NCBI GenBank assembly: GCA_026552835.1
Contig: JAPMTY010000080.1
Span: 1 to 6,319, forward strand
Length of the DNA stretch: 6,319 nucleotides
From: Candidatus Methanoperedens sp.
Lineage (GTDB): Archaea; Halobacteriota; Methanosarcinia; Methanosarcinales; Methanoperedenaceae
Reading direction: 5' to 3'
This document shows positions 1 to 6,001 of this stretch, one piece after another; the first letter of the stretch is position 1, and every line of letters begins with the position of its first letter. Below the pieces are notes generated by a model. It made no database searches, was not told where the DNA came from, and was given only the letters and a program-made list of their open reading frames with translations. The position numbers were made by a program, and so were the translations under genes.

Positions 1-178
1 CCGTTTTTGCGATATGGAGCGCCGGCGCAAGAGCGCTCAGGGTCTTTCCAGTCCCGCATGCCCCTTCGAACAGCACGACCTGTTTCTTTATCAGGGCCTC
101 ATGGATGGCGTCCATCGCTTCAATCTGGTTCGGATAATATGAGTTCTTTGGAAAATAGCGAAGATAGTCCCTTTTCAT
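1..178 (-). CDS. Rad3/XPD/DinG-like DNA helicase, N-terminal fragment (cut by window edge)
   Basis: The minus strand from 178 to 1 encodes the first 59 residues of an ATP-dependent superfamily 2 helicase; the rest lies outside the window. The protein begins MKRDYLRYFP. A Q-motif-like YPNQIEAM sits at residues 15-22 (Gln18), and a Walker A motif GACGTGKT at 39-46 (Lys45 would bind the ATP phosphates). The spacing from start to Walker A and the wording FEGACGTGKTLSAL are typical of archaeal Rad3/XPD-type helicases, which in known members unwind DNA 5'-to-3' and carry a 4Fe-4S domain between the ATPase motifs; that part cannot be seen here. The start is well supported: in the same frame a TAG stop lies only three codons upstream (187-185), so ATG 178-176 is the first possible ATG. 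No Shine-Dalgarno precedes it, but a TATA-like element lies about 27 bases upstream. The gene is divergent from the DUF356 gene. The exact subfamily (XPD versus DinG-like) is not decidable from this fragment. Confidence 0.82.
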   Translation of the reverse strand, partial: MKRDYLRYFPKNSYYPNQIEAMDAIHEALIKKQVVLFEGACGTGKTLSALAPALHIAKT

Positions 179-200
179 CGGCGACTATAAGATTTGACAT

Positions 201-209
201 GATATAAAC
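201..209 (-). promoter_or_regulatory. TATA-like element of the helicase gene, probably leaderless start
   Basis: Read on the minus strand this is GTTTATATC, close to the archaeal TATA consensus. Its centre lies about 27 bases before the helicase ATG at 178, the usual distance from TATA box to transcription start. Transcription would therefore begin at or next to the start codon, which agrees with the absence of a Shine-Dalgarno sequence. This is inferred from spacing only. Confidence 0.45.
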
Positions 210-244
210 AGTGCGATTGGTTAAAATGATTATTTGAACCCTTA

Positions 245-264
245 AGTGCTACTTTAGTACTACT
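245..264 (+). repeat. Operator-like repeat upstream of the DUF356 TATA box
   Basis: Two 9-base direct copies, AGTGCTACT (245-253) and AGTACTACT (256-264), differ at one position and start 11 bases apart, about one helical turn. The same stretch contains an imperfect dyad: AGTGCTA (245-251) against TAGTACT (255-261) around a 3-base centre, six of seven pairs matching. It lies just upstream of the TATA element at 280-287, where archaeal activators or repressors can bind. No known regulator's motif was recognised. Confidence 0.35.
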
Positions 265-274
265 ATATTATCAC

Positions 275-291
275 CACCATATATATTGGTG
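275..291 (+). promoter_or_regulatory. TATA box of the DUF356 gene inside a short inverted repeat
   Basis: TATATATT (280-287) is a good archaeal TATA element. It is flanked by the inverted pentamers CACCA (275-279) and TGGTG (287-291), so a protein bound to the repeat would compete with TBP. Transcription would be expected to start near 308-311. That gives a leader of roughly 40 bases before the preferred ATG at 348, and would leave the alternative ATG at 318 only a few bases into the message. Confidence 0.5.
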
Positions 292-337
292 TTACCGCCT
301 TATTCTTCTTAATAAAAATGGACTTAATTAAAAAAAA

Positions 338-343
338 GGGGGA
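338..343 (+). promoter_or_regulatory. Shine-Dalgarno that decides the DUF356 start
   Basis: GGGGGA lies 4 to 5 bases before ATG 348. The in-frame ATG at 318 has no such element and would add a lysine-rich tail (MDLIKKKGEN) made of leader sequence. A third in-frame ATG at 357 lies 13 bases after the motif and also matches the expected family start (MAVVRAD), so 348 and 357 are both possible, with 348 preferred on spacing. Confidence 0.6.
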
Positions 344-347
344 AAAT

Positions 348-740
348 ATGAATTCGATGGCTGTGGTTAGGGCTGATGATGCGGCAAAGGTAAGAATAGC
401 ACTCTACGATCTGGTGAGATATGGTCACATGACATTTGCTGACCACGCGAGAAAATTGGAACCGACTTTTGCAGATAACATCCTCGTGCATATTATGAAA
501 AGCCCGTTAAAAGCATGCTGTTTGGCGGCTGCGATAGTACCGCTTGAAGACCAGCCCAGCATGGCAATCGGCAGGCTTCGGAAAATCCATCCGCCTGCGC
601 ATGTCATAATCGTAAGTCCAAGGCATGAAATTTATCACGAATTGGTTAATTATGTCGATATACTGCCTGAAATAGACCTGACATTCGAACTCGGCGCCGA
701 GCCTGAAACTGTCCAGCAAGCGGCTGAAGCCGAAGTATAA
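348..740 (+). CDS. DUF356 family protein
   Basis: Small soluble protein of 130 residues (127 if translation starts at 357). I recognise the family from the N-terminal MAVVRAD strand, the central PTFADNI and AAAIVPLED segments, and the block RKIHPPAHVIIVSPRHE at about residues 78-94, which is characteristic of DUF356. This family is found mainly in methanogens and related archaea and has no established biochemical function. No signal peptide, membrane segment or metal-binding Cys cluster is visible (two adjacent cysteines occur in KACCLAA). The last 15 or so residues are acidic and probably disordered. The gene has its own promoter with operator-like repeats and is followed by T-tracts, so it is probably transcribed separately from the fwd operon 131 bases downstream in the same direction. 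Whether it acts in C1 metabolism is not shown by the sequence. Confidence 0.8.
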   Translation: MNSMAVVRADDAAKVRIALYDLVRYGHMTFADHARKLEPTFADNILVHIMKSPLKACCLAAAIVPLEDQPSMAIGRLRKIHPPAHVIIVSPRHEIYHELVNYVDILPEIDLTFELGAEPETVQQAAEAEV

Positions 741-791
741 AAATCGCATTAATTTTTTTATTTTGTTTTATCATTTGATTTTTCTGTTTTT
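721..791 (+). terminator. U-rich terminator after the DUF356 gene
   Basis: A short hairpin CGGC-TGAA-GCCG (721-732) overlaps the last codons. It is followed by a series of T-tracts on the plus strand: seven T at 753-759, then TTTT at 761-764 and 766-769, and further T-runs to about 791. Repeated U-tracts are the usual archaeal 3'-end signal. The hairpin may be incidental. Confidence 0.55.
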
Positions 792-819
792 GTGTCGGTT
801 ATCAAGTAAAATCACATAC

Positions 820-829
820 TTTTTAAATA
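820..829 (+). promoter_or_regulatory. Likely TATA box of the fwdDBAC operon
   Basis: TTTTTAAATA at 820-829 matches an archaeal TATA element. Start of transcription would be expected around 850-853, giving a leader of about 20 bases that contains the Shine-Dalgarno GAGAGGA (859-865) six bases before the fwdD ATG at 872. The intergenic stretch between the T-tracts and this element shows no other clear motif. Confidence 0.55.
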
Positions 830-871
830 TGGACGTAATTATCAACAATAACATTAAAGAGAGGATTTCAG

Positions 872-1246
872 ATGACATTGAAAGTAACACTGATAACGGG
901 ACGAACTGTCAATCAGGGAGCAAATCTTGAAAATAAGACCTCTTCTGATTATCAGGAAGCGACTGCATATTGTGAATTGAACTCAAAAGATATCGGGGTT
1001 CTGGGTAAATCCGGGGAAAAAGTACGAGTTAAAACAAAGCACGGGGAAGTGATTGTTAAACTTAAGGAAAATAACGGTAATCCTGACGGGTTGGCGTTCA
1101 TCCCGATGGGCCCCTGGGCCAATGCGGTGGTCGACCCTGATACAAAAGGCTGTGGTATGCCCGGGTTCAAGGGGATTCAGGCAGAGATAGACGTTACGAA
1201 TGATAAACTACTGTTAATGAGAGAACTTTTTGCGAGGTATAAGTAA
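872..1246 (+). CDS. fwdD: Formylmethanofuran dehydrogenase subunit D
   Basis: 124-residue subunit of the W/Mo formylmethanofuran dehydrogenase. In this enzyme family FwdD corresponds to the C-terminal molybdopterin-dinucleotide-binding domain of formate dehydrogenases, split off as a separate protein that packs on FwdB and holds part of the pterin cofactor. Recognisable features are the N-terminal LITGRTVNQGA strand and loop (residues 7-17), a double-psi-barrel-like run VRVKTKHGEVIVKL (51-64), the conserved LAFIPMGPWANAVV (74-87), and TKGCGMPGFKG (91-101). Length is about that of characterised FwdD proteins (around 130). The start is set by GAGAGGA six bases upstream. First gene of fwdDBAC; its TAA overlaps the fwdB ATG by one base, which implies tight co-translation. 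Soluble and cytoplasmic. Confidence 0.93.
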   Translation: MTLKVTLITGRTVNQGANLENKTSSDYQEATAYCELNSKDIGVLGKSGEKVRVKTKHGEVIVKLKENNGNPDGLAFIPMGPWANAVVDPDTKGCGMPGFKGIQAEIDVTNDKLLLMRELFARYK

Positions 1247-2547
1247 TGTCGACCGTAATAACAGATGCACTTTGCCCTTTTTGCGGCTGCGTGTGCGATG
1301 ATATCGTTATCGTGACTGAAAATAACAAAATAATCGAAGCAAAACATGCATGCAAACTCGGCGCGGCAAAAATCATGGGACATCACAGGATAAAAGCGCC
1401 AATGATGAGGAAAGATAAAAATTCAGATTTTAAAGAAGTATCCTACGATGAGGCTATAAACGAAGCCGCAGCAATACTTGCCCAATCGAAGAGACCTCTT
1501 TTATATGGGTGGGCTTCGGCCCTGTGCGAAGTCCATAAAAAGGGCATTTTTCTTGCCGAGGAATTGGGAGCAATCATAGATAATACGGCCACTGTATGCC
1601 ACGGACCATCCACTCTTGCGGTTCATGAAAAGGGGCTCCCCTCATCGACTCTCGGCCAGATCAAGAACCGCGCTGATGTTGTGGTATTCTGGGGCAGCAA
1701 CCCTGTGCAGGCTCACCCAAGGCACATGGGGCGCTATTCTGTTTTTGCAAAGGGATTTTTCTCTGATAAAGGGAGGCGAGGGCGCAAGATTATCGTGGTA
1801 GATGTGCGCAAGACCGACACAGCCGGAATAGCTGATGAATATATACAGGTGGCGCAGGGCAGTGATTATCTTGTTTTATCAGCTCTTCGCGCAATACTCT
1901 CAGGACACGCGGACGTTGTTCCCGAGGCTGTCGGCGGCGTCCCGAAGGATCAGCTGGTTAAACTTGTTGATACCTTAAAGACAGCAAAGTTCGGCGCTGT
2001 TTTCTTCGGTATGGGGTTGACCCAGAGCATGGGAAGGTATAAAAACATCGATAATGCCATCTCCCTGATAACCGAATTGAACTCGTTCACAAAATACGTT
2101 ATCATGCCCATGCGCGGACACTATAACGTGACAGGTTTCGGGCAGGTATGTTCATGGGAAACAGGCTTTGCCAGTGCGGTTGATTTCGCACGCGGCGCAC
2201 CGTATTATAATCCAGGAGAGACAACAGCAAATGATTTATTGATGCGCAAGGAAACTGATGCTGCGATGATAATAGCAGGCGATGCGGGCGCTCATTTCCC
2301 CGCAGATTCGGTGAGGCACCTTGCAAAAATACCTGTTATCCAGGTGGACCCGTACTGGAATCCCACGACCGAGGTTGCAAATGTGGTAATCCCGGTTGCA
2401 ATCTGCGGTGTTGAGGTGGAAGGTACTGCATACAGGATGGACGGTGTTTCCCTGCGCTTCCGGAAGATGATAGAACCGACACATCCTACGGATATTGAGA
2501 TTCTTGAAAAAATAACTGAACGTGTTAGAGAAATAAGGGGTGAGTAA
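1246..2547 (+). CDS. fwdB: Formylmethanofuran dehydrogenase subunit B (W/Mo catalytic subunit)
   Basis: 433-residue formate-dehydrogenase-like subunit that reduces CO2 to formate, or the reverse, at a tungsto- or molybdopterin centre. The N-terminus carries a 4Fe-4S site: Cys10, Cys13, Cys17 and Cys36 (CPFCGCVC followed by HACKLG). The metal ligand is Cys118 in NTATVCHGPS, the same residue number as the tungsten-binding cysteine of the Methanothermobacter enzyme. It is Cys, not selenocysteine, and no in-frame TGA occurs. The conserved VVFWGSNPVQAHPRHMGRYS (about 146-165) and the C-terminal QVDPYWNPTTEVANVVIP region (about 366-383) are pterin-binding parts of the molybdopterin oxidoreductase fold. 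Length matches known FwdB (about 432). GAGGT lies seven bases before the ATG. Whether the metal is W (Fwd) or Mo (Fmd) cannot be settled from these residues; the symbol follows the Cys-type FwdB. Confidence 0.95.
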   Translation: MSTVITDALCPFCGCVCDDIVIVTENNKIIEAKHACKLGAAKIMGHHRIKAPMMRKDKNSDFKEVSYDEAINEAAAILAQSKRPLLYGWASALCEVHKKGIFLAEELGAIIDNTATVCHGPSTLAVHEKGLPSSTLGQIKNRADVVVFWGSNPVQAHPRHMGRYSVFAKGFFSDKGRRGRKIIVVDVRKTDTAGIADEYIQVAQGSDYLVLSALRAILSGHADVVPEAVGGVPKDQLVKLVDTLKTAKFGAVFFGMGLTQSMGRYKNIDNAISLITELNSFTKYVIMPMRGHYNVTGFGQVCSWETGFASAVDFARGAPYYNPGETTANDLLMRKETDAAMIIAGDAGAHFPADSVRHLAKIPVIQVDPYWNPTTEVANVVIPVAICGVEVEGTAYRMDGVSLRFRKMIEPTHPTDIEILEKITERVREIRGE

Positions 2548-2549
2548 CC

Positions 2550-4262
2550 ATGGAGCTTCTAATAAAAAACGGCGCAGTATATGACCCTTATAACGGTATT
2601 GCCGGAGATAAAACCGATATTTCAATTAAAGATGGTAAAATCGTGAACAAGGTCAGCAGTTCGGCTTCCGTTATAGATGCTGGCGGAAGGCTTGTGATGG
2701 CAGGTGGAGTTGATGCCCATTCGCATATAGCCGGTGCAAAAGTGAACGTAGGAAGGATAATGCGCCCCGAGGATACCCGGTCTGGAATTAAACCGAGGAC
2801 GAAAATAACAAGGCCATACACGGGATACACAGTCCCGAATGTATATGCCATGGGATACCGCTATGCTCAGATGGGTTATACCACGGTGTTCGAGGCTGCG
2901 CAGGCTATCATGAAAGCGCGCCATACCCATGAAGAGCTTGAGGAGATCCCTATTATAGACAAAGGCGCGTTCACGCTTTTCGGGAGCAACTGGCCGACGA
3001 TGGACTTTGTCCGCGAGAAGAACCTGGACAAATTGGCGGCATATGTTGCATGGGGTCTCCTTGCCTCCAGAGGGTTCGGTGTAAAGGTTGTGAACCCCGG
3101 CGGAGGCGAGATGTGGGGATTCGGCAAGAATGTTACAGGACTTGATGATGTTGTCCCGAATTTTGATGTCACACCGAGAGATATTATAGTCTCGCTGATG
3201 AAAGTCAATGAGATGCTGGGGCTTCCCCATTCAGTACACCTTCATTGCAACAACACTGGAAAACCGGGCAATTACAAGACCACGCTTGCAAGCATGGAGC
3301 TTGCAAAACAGGTGAAGCCGAGCAAGAACAGGCAGGTGCTGCATGTAACACATCTCACGTTCAATGCAATGGGTGGAACGAACTGGGGCGATTTTGAGTC
3401 AAAAGCCGACGAGATTGCCAACTTCCTTAACAATAACGAGAATGTAACGACCGACATGGGTCAATTGATATTCGGCAGCGCAACAACAATGACCGCCGAT
3501 GGTCCTCTCCAGTACGCCAATGCGAAGTTAACGCATGGAAAATGGGGCAACGGCGACGTTGAGCTGGAGGACGCTTCGGGCGTTGTGCCAATGTATTATG
3601 CCAGGCAAGTCTCTGTTTTCTCTATTATGTGGGCGATAGGACTTGAACTGGCGTTGCTCACCAAAGACCCGTATAAGGTCCTGCTGACAACAGACCACCC
3701 CAATGGCGGCCCTTTCGTGAATTATCCAGAGGTCATCGCACTTCTTATGAGCAACAAGAAACGGCAGGAAGAGATCAAGACGCTTCATGAGGCTATTCAT
3801 AAAAGGACAAAGATTCCGGGAATTGAACGTGAACTTGACTTTAATGAAATAGCGATAATGACAAGAACCGCCACGGCAAAAGTTCTGGGGATCCTTGATA
3901 CCAAAGGACATCTCGGGGTGGGCGCGGATGCAGATGTTTCGATATACGACATTAAACCCGACCAGATAGACCCATCAGTGGAACATGCTAAGGTAAAGAG
4001 TGCCTTCCAATCAGCAGCCTACACGATAAAAGGCGGCGAAATAGTTGTAAAAGACGGCCAGATTACAGCCACACCCATGGGCAGGACATTCTGGGTAGAC
4101 GCCGCTGTGCCTGAGGAGCAAACAGAAATCATGATGAAGGATATTCGTATGAAATTCAAAAACTATTACTCAATTAACCTTGCAAACTACATGGTGCAAG
4201 ATGCATACGTCACTCATCCGAAAGTAGTAAAAGCAGGTGCAATCCCGGTTGAGGTGAACTAA
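2550..4262 (+). CDS. fwdA: Formylmethanofuran dehydrogenase subunit A (dinuclear-metal amidohydrolase)
   Basis: 570-residue amidohydrolase-superfamily subunit. In the characterised complex it condenses formate, delivered through an internal tunnel from FwdB, with the amino group of methanofuran to give formylmethanofuran, or hydrolyses it in reverse. The full set of expected dinuclear (zinc) ligands is visible: His57 and His59 in GVDAHSHIAG, Lys179 (expected to be carboxylated) in GVKVVNPGGG, His230/His232 in SVHLHCNNTG, His268 in HVTHLTFN, and Asp382 in TTDHPNGGP. An N-terminal beta-domain (LLIKNGAVYDPYNG) and the C-terminal return of that domain (GVGADADVSIYD, YTIKGGEIVVKDG) flank the TIM barrel, as in dihydroorotase-like enzymes. 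Length matches known FwdA (about 569). GGGGTGA lies about six bases before the ATG; two bases separate it from fwdB and one base from fwdC. Intact and very likely active. Confidence 0.96.
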   Translation: MELLIKNGAVYDPYNGIAGDKTDISIKDGKIVNKVSSSASVIDAGGRLVMAGGVDAHSHIAGAKVNVGRIMRPEDTRSGIKPRTKITRPYTGYTVPNVYAMGYRYAQMGYTTVFEAAQAIMKARHTHEELEEIPIIDKGAFTLFGSNWPTMDFVREKNLDKLAAYVAWGLLASRGFGVKVVNPGGGEMWGFGKNVTGLDDVVPNFDVTPRDIIVSLMKVNEMLGLPHSVHLHCNNTGKPGNYKTTLASMELAKQVKPSKNRQVLHVTHLTFNAMGGTNWGDFESKADEIANFLNNNENVTTDMGQLIFGSATTMTADGPLQYANAKLTHGKWGNGDVELEDASGVVPMYYARQVSVFSIMWAIGLELALLTKDPYKVLLTTDHPNGGPFVNYPEVIALLMSNKKRQEEIKTLHEAIHKRTKIPGIERELDFNEIAIMTRTATAKVLGILDTKGHLGVGADADVSIYDIKPDQIDPSVEHAKVKSAFQSAAYTIKGGEIVVKDGQITATPMGRTFWVDAAVPEEQTEIMMKDIRMKFKNYYSINLANYMVQDAYVTHPKVVKAGAIPVEVN

Positions 4263-4263
4263 C

Positions 4264-5022
4264 ATGCAGACCGTGACTTTAAAACCCAAAAAGGATATCA
4301 GGATTTCAGTCGAAGCTGAGAATATTTCGCCTGATAAATTCGCCGGTAAAACAGAAAAAGAAATACTATCCATGGAAGCATGGATGGGGAACCAGAAGAC
4401 CACGCTCGGTGAGCTTTTCTCGGTGACGGTTGAAGGTTCAGGCATAGCGGCTGACACTAAAATCATTATGGATGGCGATTTTTCCCGTATAAAGAGAATC
4501 GGGGAAGGTATGACTGCCGGCCTCATAATGATAAAAGGGAATGTGGATATGCATCTTGGCGCCAAAATGAGCGGCGGTAAAATATCCGTAACCGGGAATG
4601 TGGATTCCTGGGCAGGTAGGGAAATGAAAGGTGGGGAACTCATAATAGAAGGAAATGCCGCCTATTATCTCGGCGCAGGATACCGCGGAGAGACCTGCGG
4701 CATGCGCGGCGGAAAGATAACCCTTCTGGGGAATGCCCTTGACTTTTTAGGAGAGCATATGTGCGGCGGCGAGATTATCGTTAAAGGAAATGCAGGAATA
4801 TTGCCAGGGCTCAGCAACAACGGAGGGAAAATAGTCATCGAAGGCAATACAAGCCGCCCAGGCAGCGAAATGTCAAAAGGCACAATAATCGTCAATGGAA
4901 CTGTAGATGAAATGATGCCTGTCTTCAAGACCGAAGGCACGGAAGCCGTTGACGGCGTCACATATAGGAAATATACTGGCGATGTAATAGCCAATGGTAA
5001 AGGCGTTCTGTATATAAAATAA
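4264..5022 (+). CDS. fwdC: Formylmethanofuran dehydrogenase subunit C
   Basis: 252-residue beta-helical subunit that in the known complex binds FwdA and FwdB and helps hold the assembly together; no catalytic role is known. The sequence shows a run of repeats of the form GG-x-I-x-V-x-GN-A-x4-LG-x2-M from about residue 79 to 200: for example SGGKISVTGNVDSWAGREM (103-121), KGGELIIEGNAAYYLG (122-137), RGGKITLLGNALDFLGEHM (148-166), CGGEIIVKGNAG (167-178) and NGGKIVIEGN (186-195). Each repeat is one turn of the right-handed beta-helix also found in the C-terminal domain of glutamate synthase, so isolated matches to that enzyme are expected. It is slightly shorter than Methanothermobacter FwdC (about 270). 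GAGGTGA lies six bases before the ATG. Last recognisable fwd gene of the operon; subunits F, G, E and H are absent from the window. Confidence 0.94.
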   Translation: MQTVTLKPKKDIRISVEAENISPDKFAGKTEKEILSMEAWMGNQKTTLGELFSVTVEGSGIAADTKIIMDGDFSRIKRIGEGMTAGLIMIKGNVDMHLGAKMSGGKISVTGNVDSWAGREMKGGELIIEGNAAYYLGAGYRGETCGMRGGKITLLGNALDFLGEHMCGGEIIVKGNAGILPGLSNNGGKIVIEGNTSRPGSEMSKGTIIVNGTVDEMMPVFKTEGTEAVDGVTYRKYTGDVIANGKGVLYIK

Positions 5023-5039
5023 TCATATGAAAAAATGTT

Positions 5040-5062
5040 CGCATTGATACGAATTATATGCG
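5040..5062 (+). terminator. Weak hairpin downstream of fwdC, possible operon end
   Basis: CGCAT (5040-5044) can pair with ATGCG (5058-5062), with a second short ATA/TAT pairing inside. The T-rich but A-interrupted run ATTTATTTAAATATATTTAAAA follows at 5067-5088. There is no clean U-tract like the one after the DUF356 gene, so termination here may be weak and some transcription could continue into the next gene. Confidence 0.25.
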
Positions 5063-5102
5063 GGGATTTATTTAAATATATTTAAAATTAATAAACAAAA
5101 GG

Positions 5103-5110
5103 TATTTAAG
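5103..5110 (+). promoter_or_regulatory. Possible TATA box of the signal peptidase gene
   Basis: TATTTAAG at 5103-5110, preceded by a purine-rich AAAAGG that could serve as BRE, is centred about 30 bases before ATG 5137, so transcription would start at or within a few bases of the start codon. A second AT-rich candidate (TTTAAATATATTT, 5071-5083) would give a leader of about 35 bases, but that leader holds no Shine-Dalgarno. Confidence 0.35.
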
Positions 5111-5136
5111 TATCAGCAACGAACTATTAACTAAAT

Positions 5137-5979
5137 ATGATAATGATTACTGCGATTGTAACGATGATGGTTACTGCCATCATTTCTACAGTGGCGCGTT
5201 ATGTTACATGGCAGATATCAGTTGTAGGTGACCCTTTCTATAAGTTCATTATCTGGCATATTCTATTATTTTCAATTGCACTTGCTATATTCCTGGACAG
5301 GCAGCAGGGGTTCAAAAAAACAATCGGGATTGCGGCGTATATTGCACAAAAATATAATAAATCAAATAGAGAGAGCAAGATAAATGCAACAATGAATGCA
5401 TATCATGAGCATGCCCAGAAACCCAAACTCCAAAAAGTATTGCTTCCAATAGCGATAACGTTATTCATGGCATATATTCTTTCAGCTCATTTGTTATTTT
5501 TTGCAATAGTCACTTCAGGTTCAATGCAACCAACATTTAATAAAGGCGACCTCGTATTCATGCAGGATATTTTAATACAGCCAAAAGTCGGGGATATAAT
5601 AATATTCCCTGACCCCCAACAAAATATTGTTTCGAATAAACCGGTTACAGTAACTCACAGGATTATTGAAATGCAGGGGGATACAATAAGAACAAAAGGT
5701 GATAATAATCCTAATATGGATAGCTGGACAATCAATAAAAATAATGTACTCGGTAAAGCCTTTATTATAGGTTCAAATCCCGTAGTATTAAAAAATCTGG
5801 GTAGATATTTCTTAATGGATTTCAGGACACAACAATACAGCGAGGAATACCTTGCTATAGCAAAGACTATCCAGAACATGAGAAGCATGGGCCTTATGAT
5901 ATTCTTCGGATGTCTTGTAATGTATTTGTTCCTGTCAATAAGAGATTCACGCCCTTCAAGACATTTTAAAAGCCGGTGA
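5137..5979 (+). CDS. Signal peptidase I, archaeal type (S26B-like), with extra N-terminal membrane segments
   Basis: 280-residue membrane protease expected to remove signal peptides from secreted proteins at the outer face of the cytoplasmic membrane. The catalytic serine is Ser129 in SGSMQPTF, just after a transmembrane helix (about 101-126). The second catalytic residue is His174 in VTVTHRII, replacing the lysine of bacterial enzymes, and the conserved acid is Asp189 in TKGDNN. This Ser/His arrangement is the archaeal/ER type. Further hydrophobic helices lie at about 4-20, 34-53 and 252-267. The first two, joined to the catalytic part by a basic, hydrophilic stretch (about 54-98), form an N-terminal extension not found in the smaller archaeal signal peptidases. 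No Shine-Dalgarno precedes the gene; ATGs at 5137 and 5143 are both possible. Same direction as fwdC but 114 bases away and more AT-rich, so probably a separate unit. Substrate range is unknown; a specialised substrate (e.g. pilin or S-layer) is conceivable but unsupported. Confidence 0.85.
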   Translation: MIMITAIVTMMVTAIISTVARYVTWQISVVGDPFYKFIIWHILLFSIALAIFLDRQQGFKKTIGIAAYIAQKYNKSNRESKINATMNAYHEHAQKPKLQKVLLPIAITLFMAYILSAHLLFFAIVTSGSMQPTFNKGDLVFMQDILIQPKVGDIIIFPDPQQNIVSNKPVTVTHRIIEMQGDTIRTKGDNNPNMDSWTINKNNVLGKAFIIGSNPVVLKNLGRYFLMDFRTQQYSEEYLAIAKTIQNMRSMGLMIFFGCLVMYLFLSIRDSRPSRHFKSR

Positions 5980-5991
5980 AAAAAGATAAAC

Positions 5992-6001
5992 TGTTTTTTT
6001 T
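5992..6001 (+). terminator. T-run after the signal peptidase gene
   Basis: Eight consecutive T (5994-6001) lie 14 bases after the TGA stop, a typical archaeal U-tract terminator. The putative insertion sequence begins at its last T, so the original terminator may have continued further or been part of the target site. Confidence 0.45.

Noticed and set aside
125..200. Minus-strand ATG at 200 as the helicase start
   Set aside because: It is in a different frame from the helicase and reaches a stop after 26 codons.
7..207. 66-residue plus-strand open frame at the left edge
   Set aside because: It is opposite the helicase start, whose Walker A and Q-motif make the minus-strand reading the real one.
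318..347. Upstream ATG at 318 as the DUF356 start
   Set aside because: It has no Shine-Dalgarno, would add a lysine-rich peptide encoded by leader sequence, and lies only a few bases after the expected transcription start; ATG 348 has GGGGGA in place.
2622..3230. 202-residue open frame on the minus strand inside fwdA
   Set aside because: It lies entirely opposite a complete fwdA with all active-site residues, and its translation resembles no known family; it is a shadow of fwdA codon usage.
4264..5022. FwdC as a glutamate synthase domain protein
   Set aside because: The beta-helix repeats are shared with glutamate synthase, but gene order after fwdA and length identify it as FwdC.
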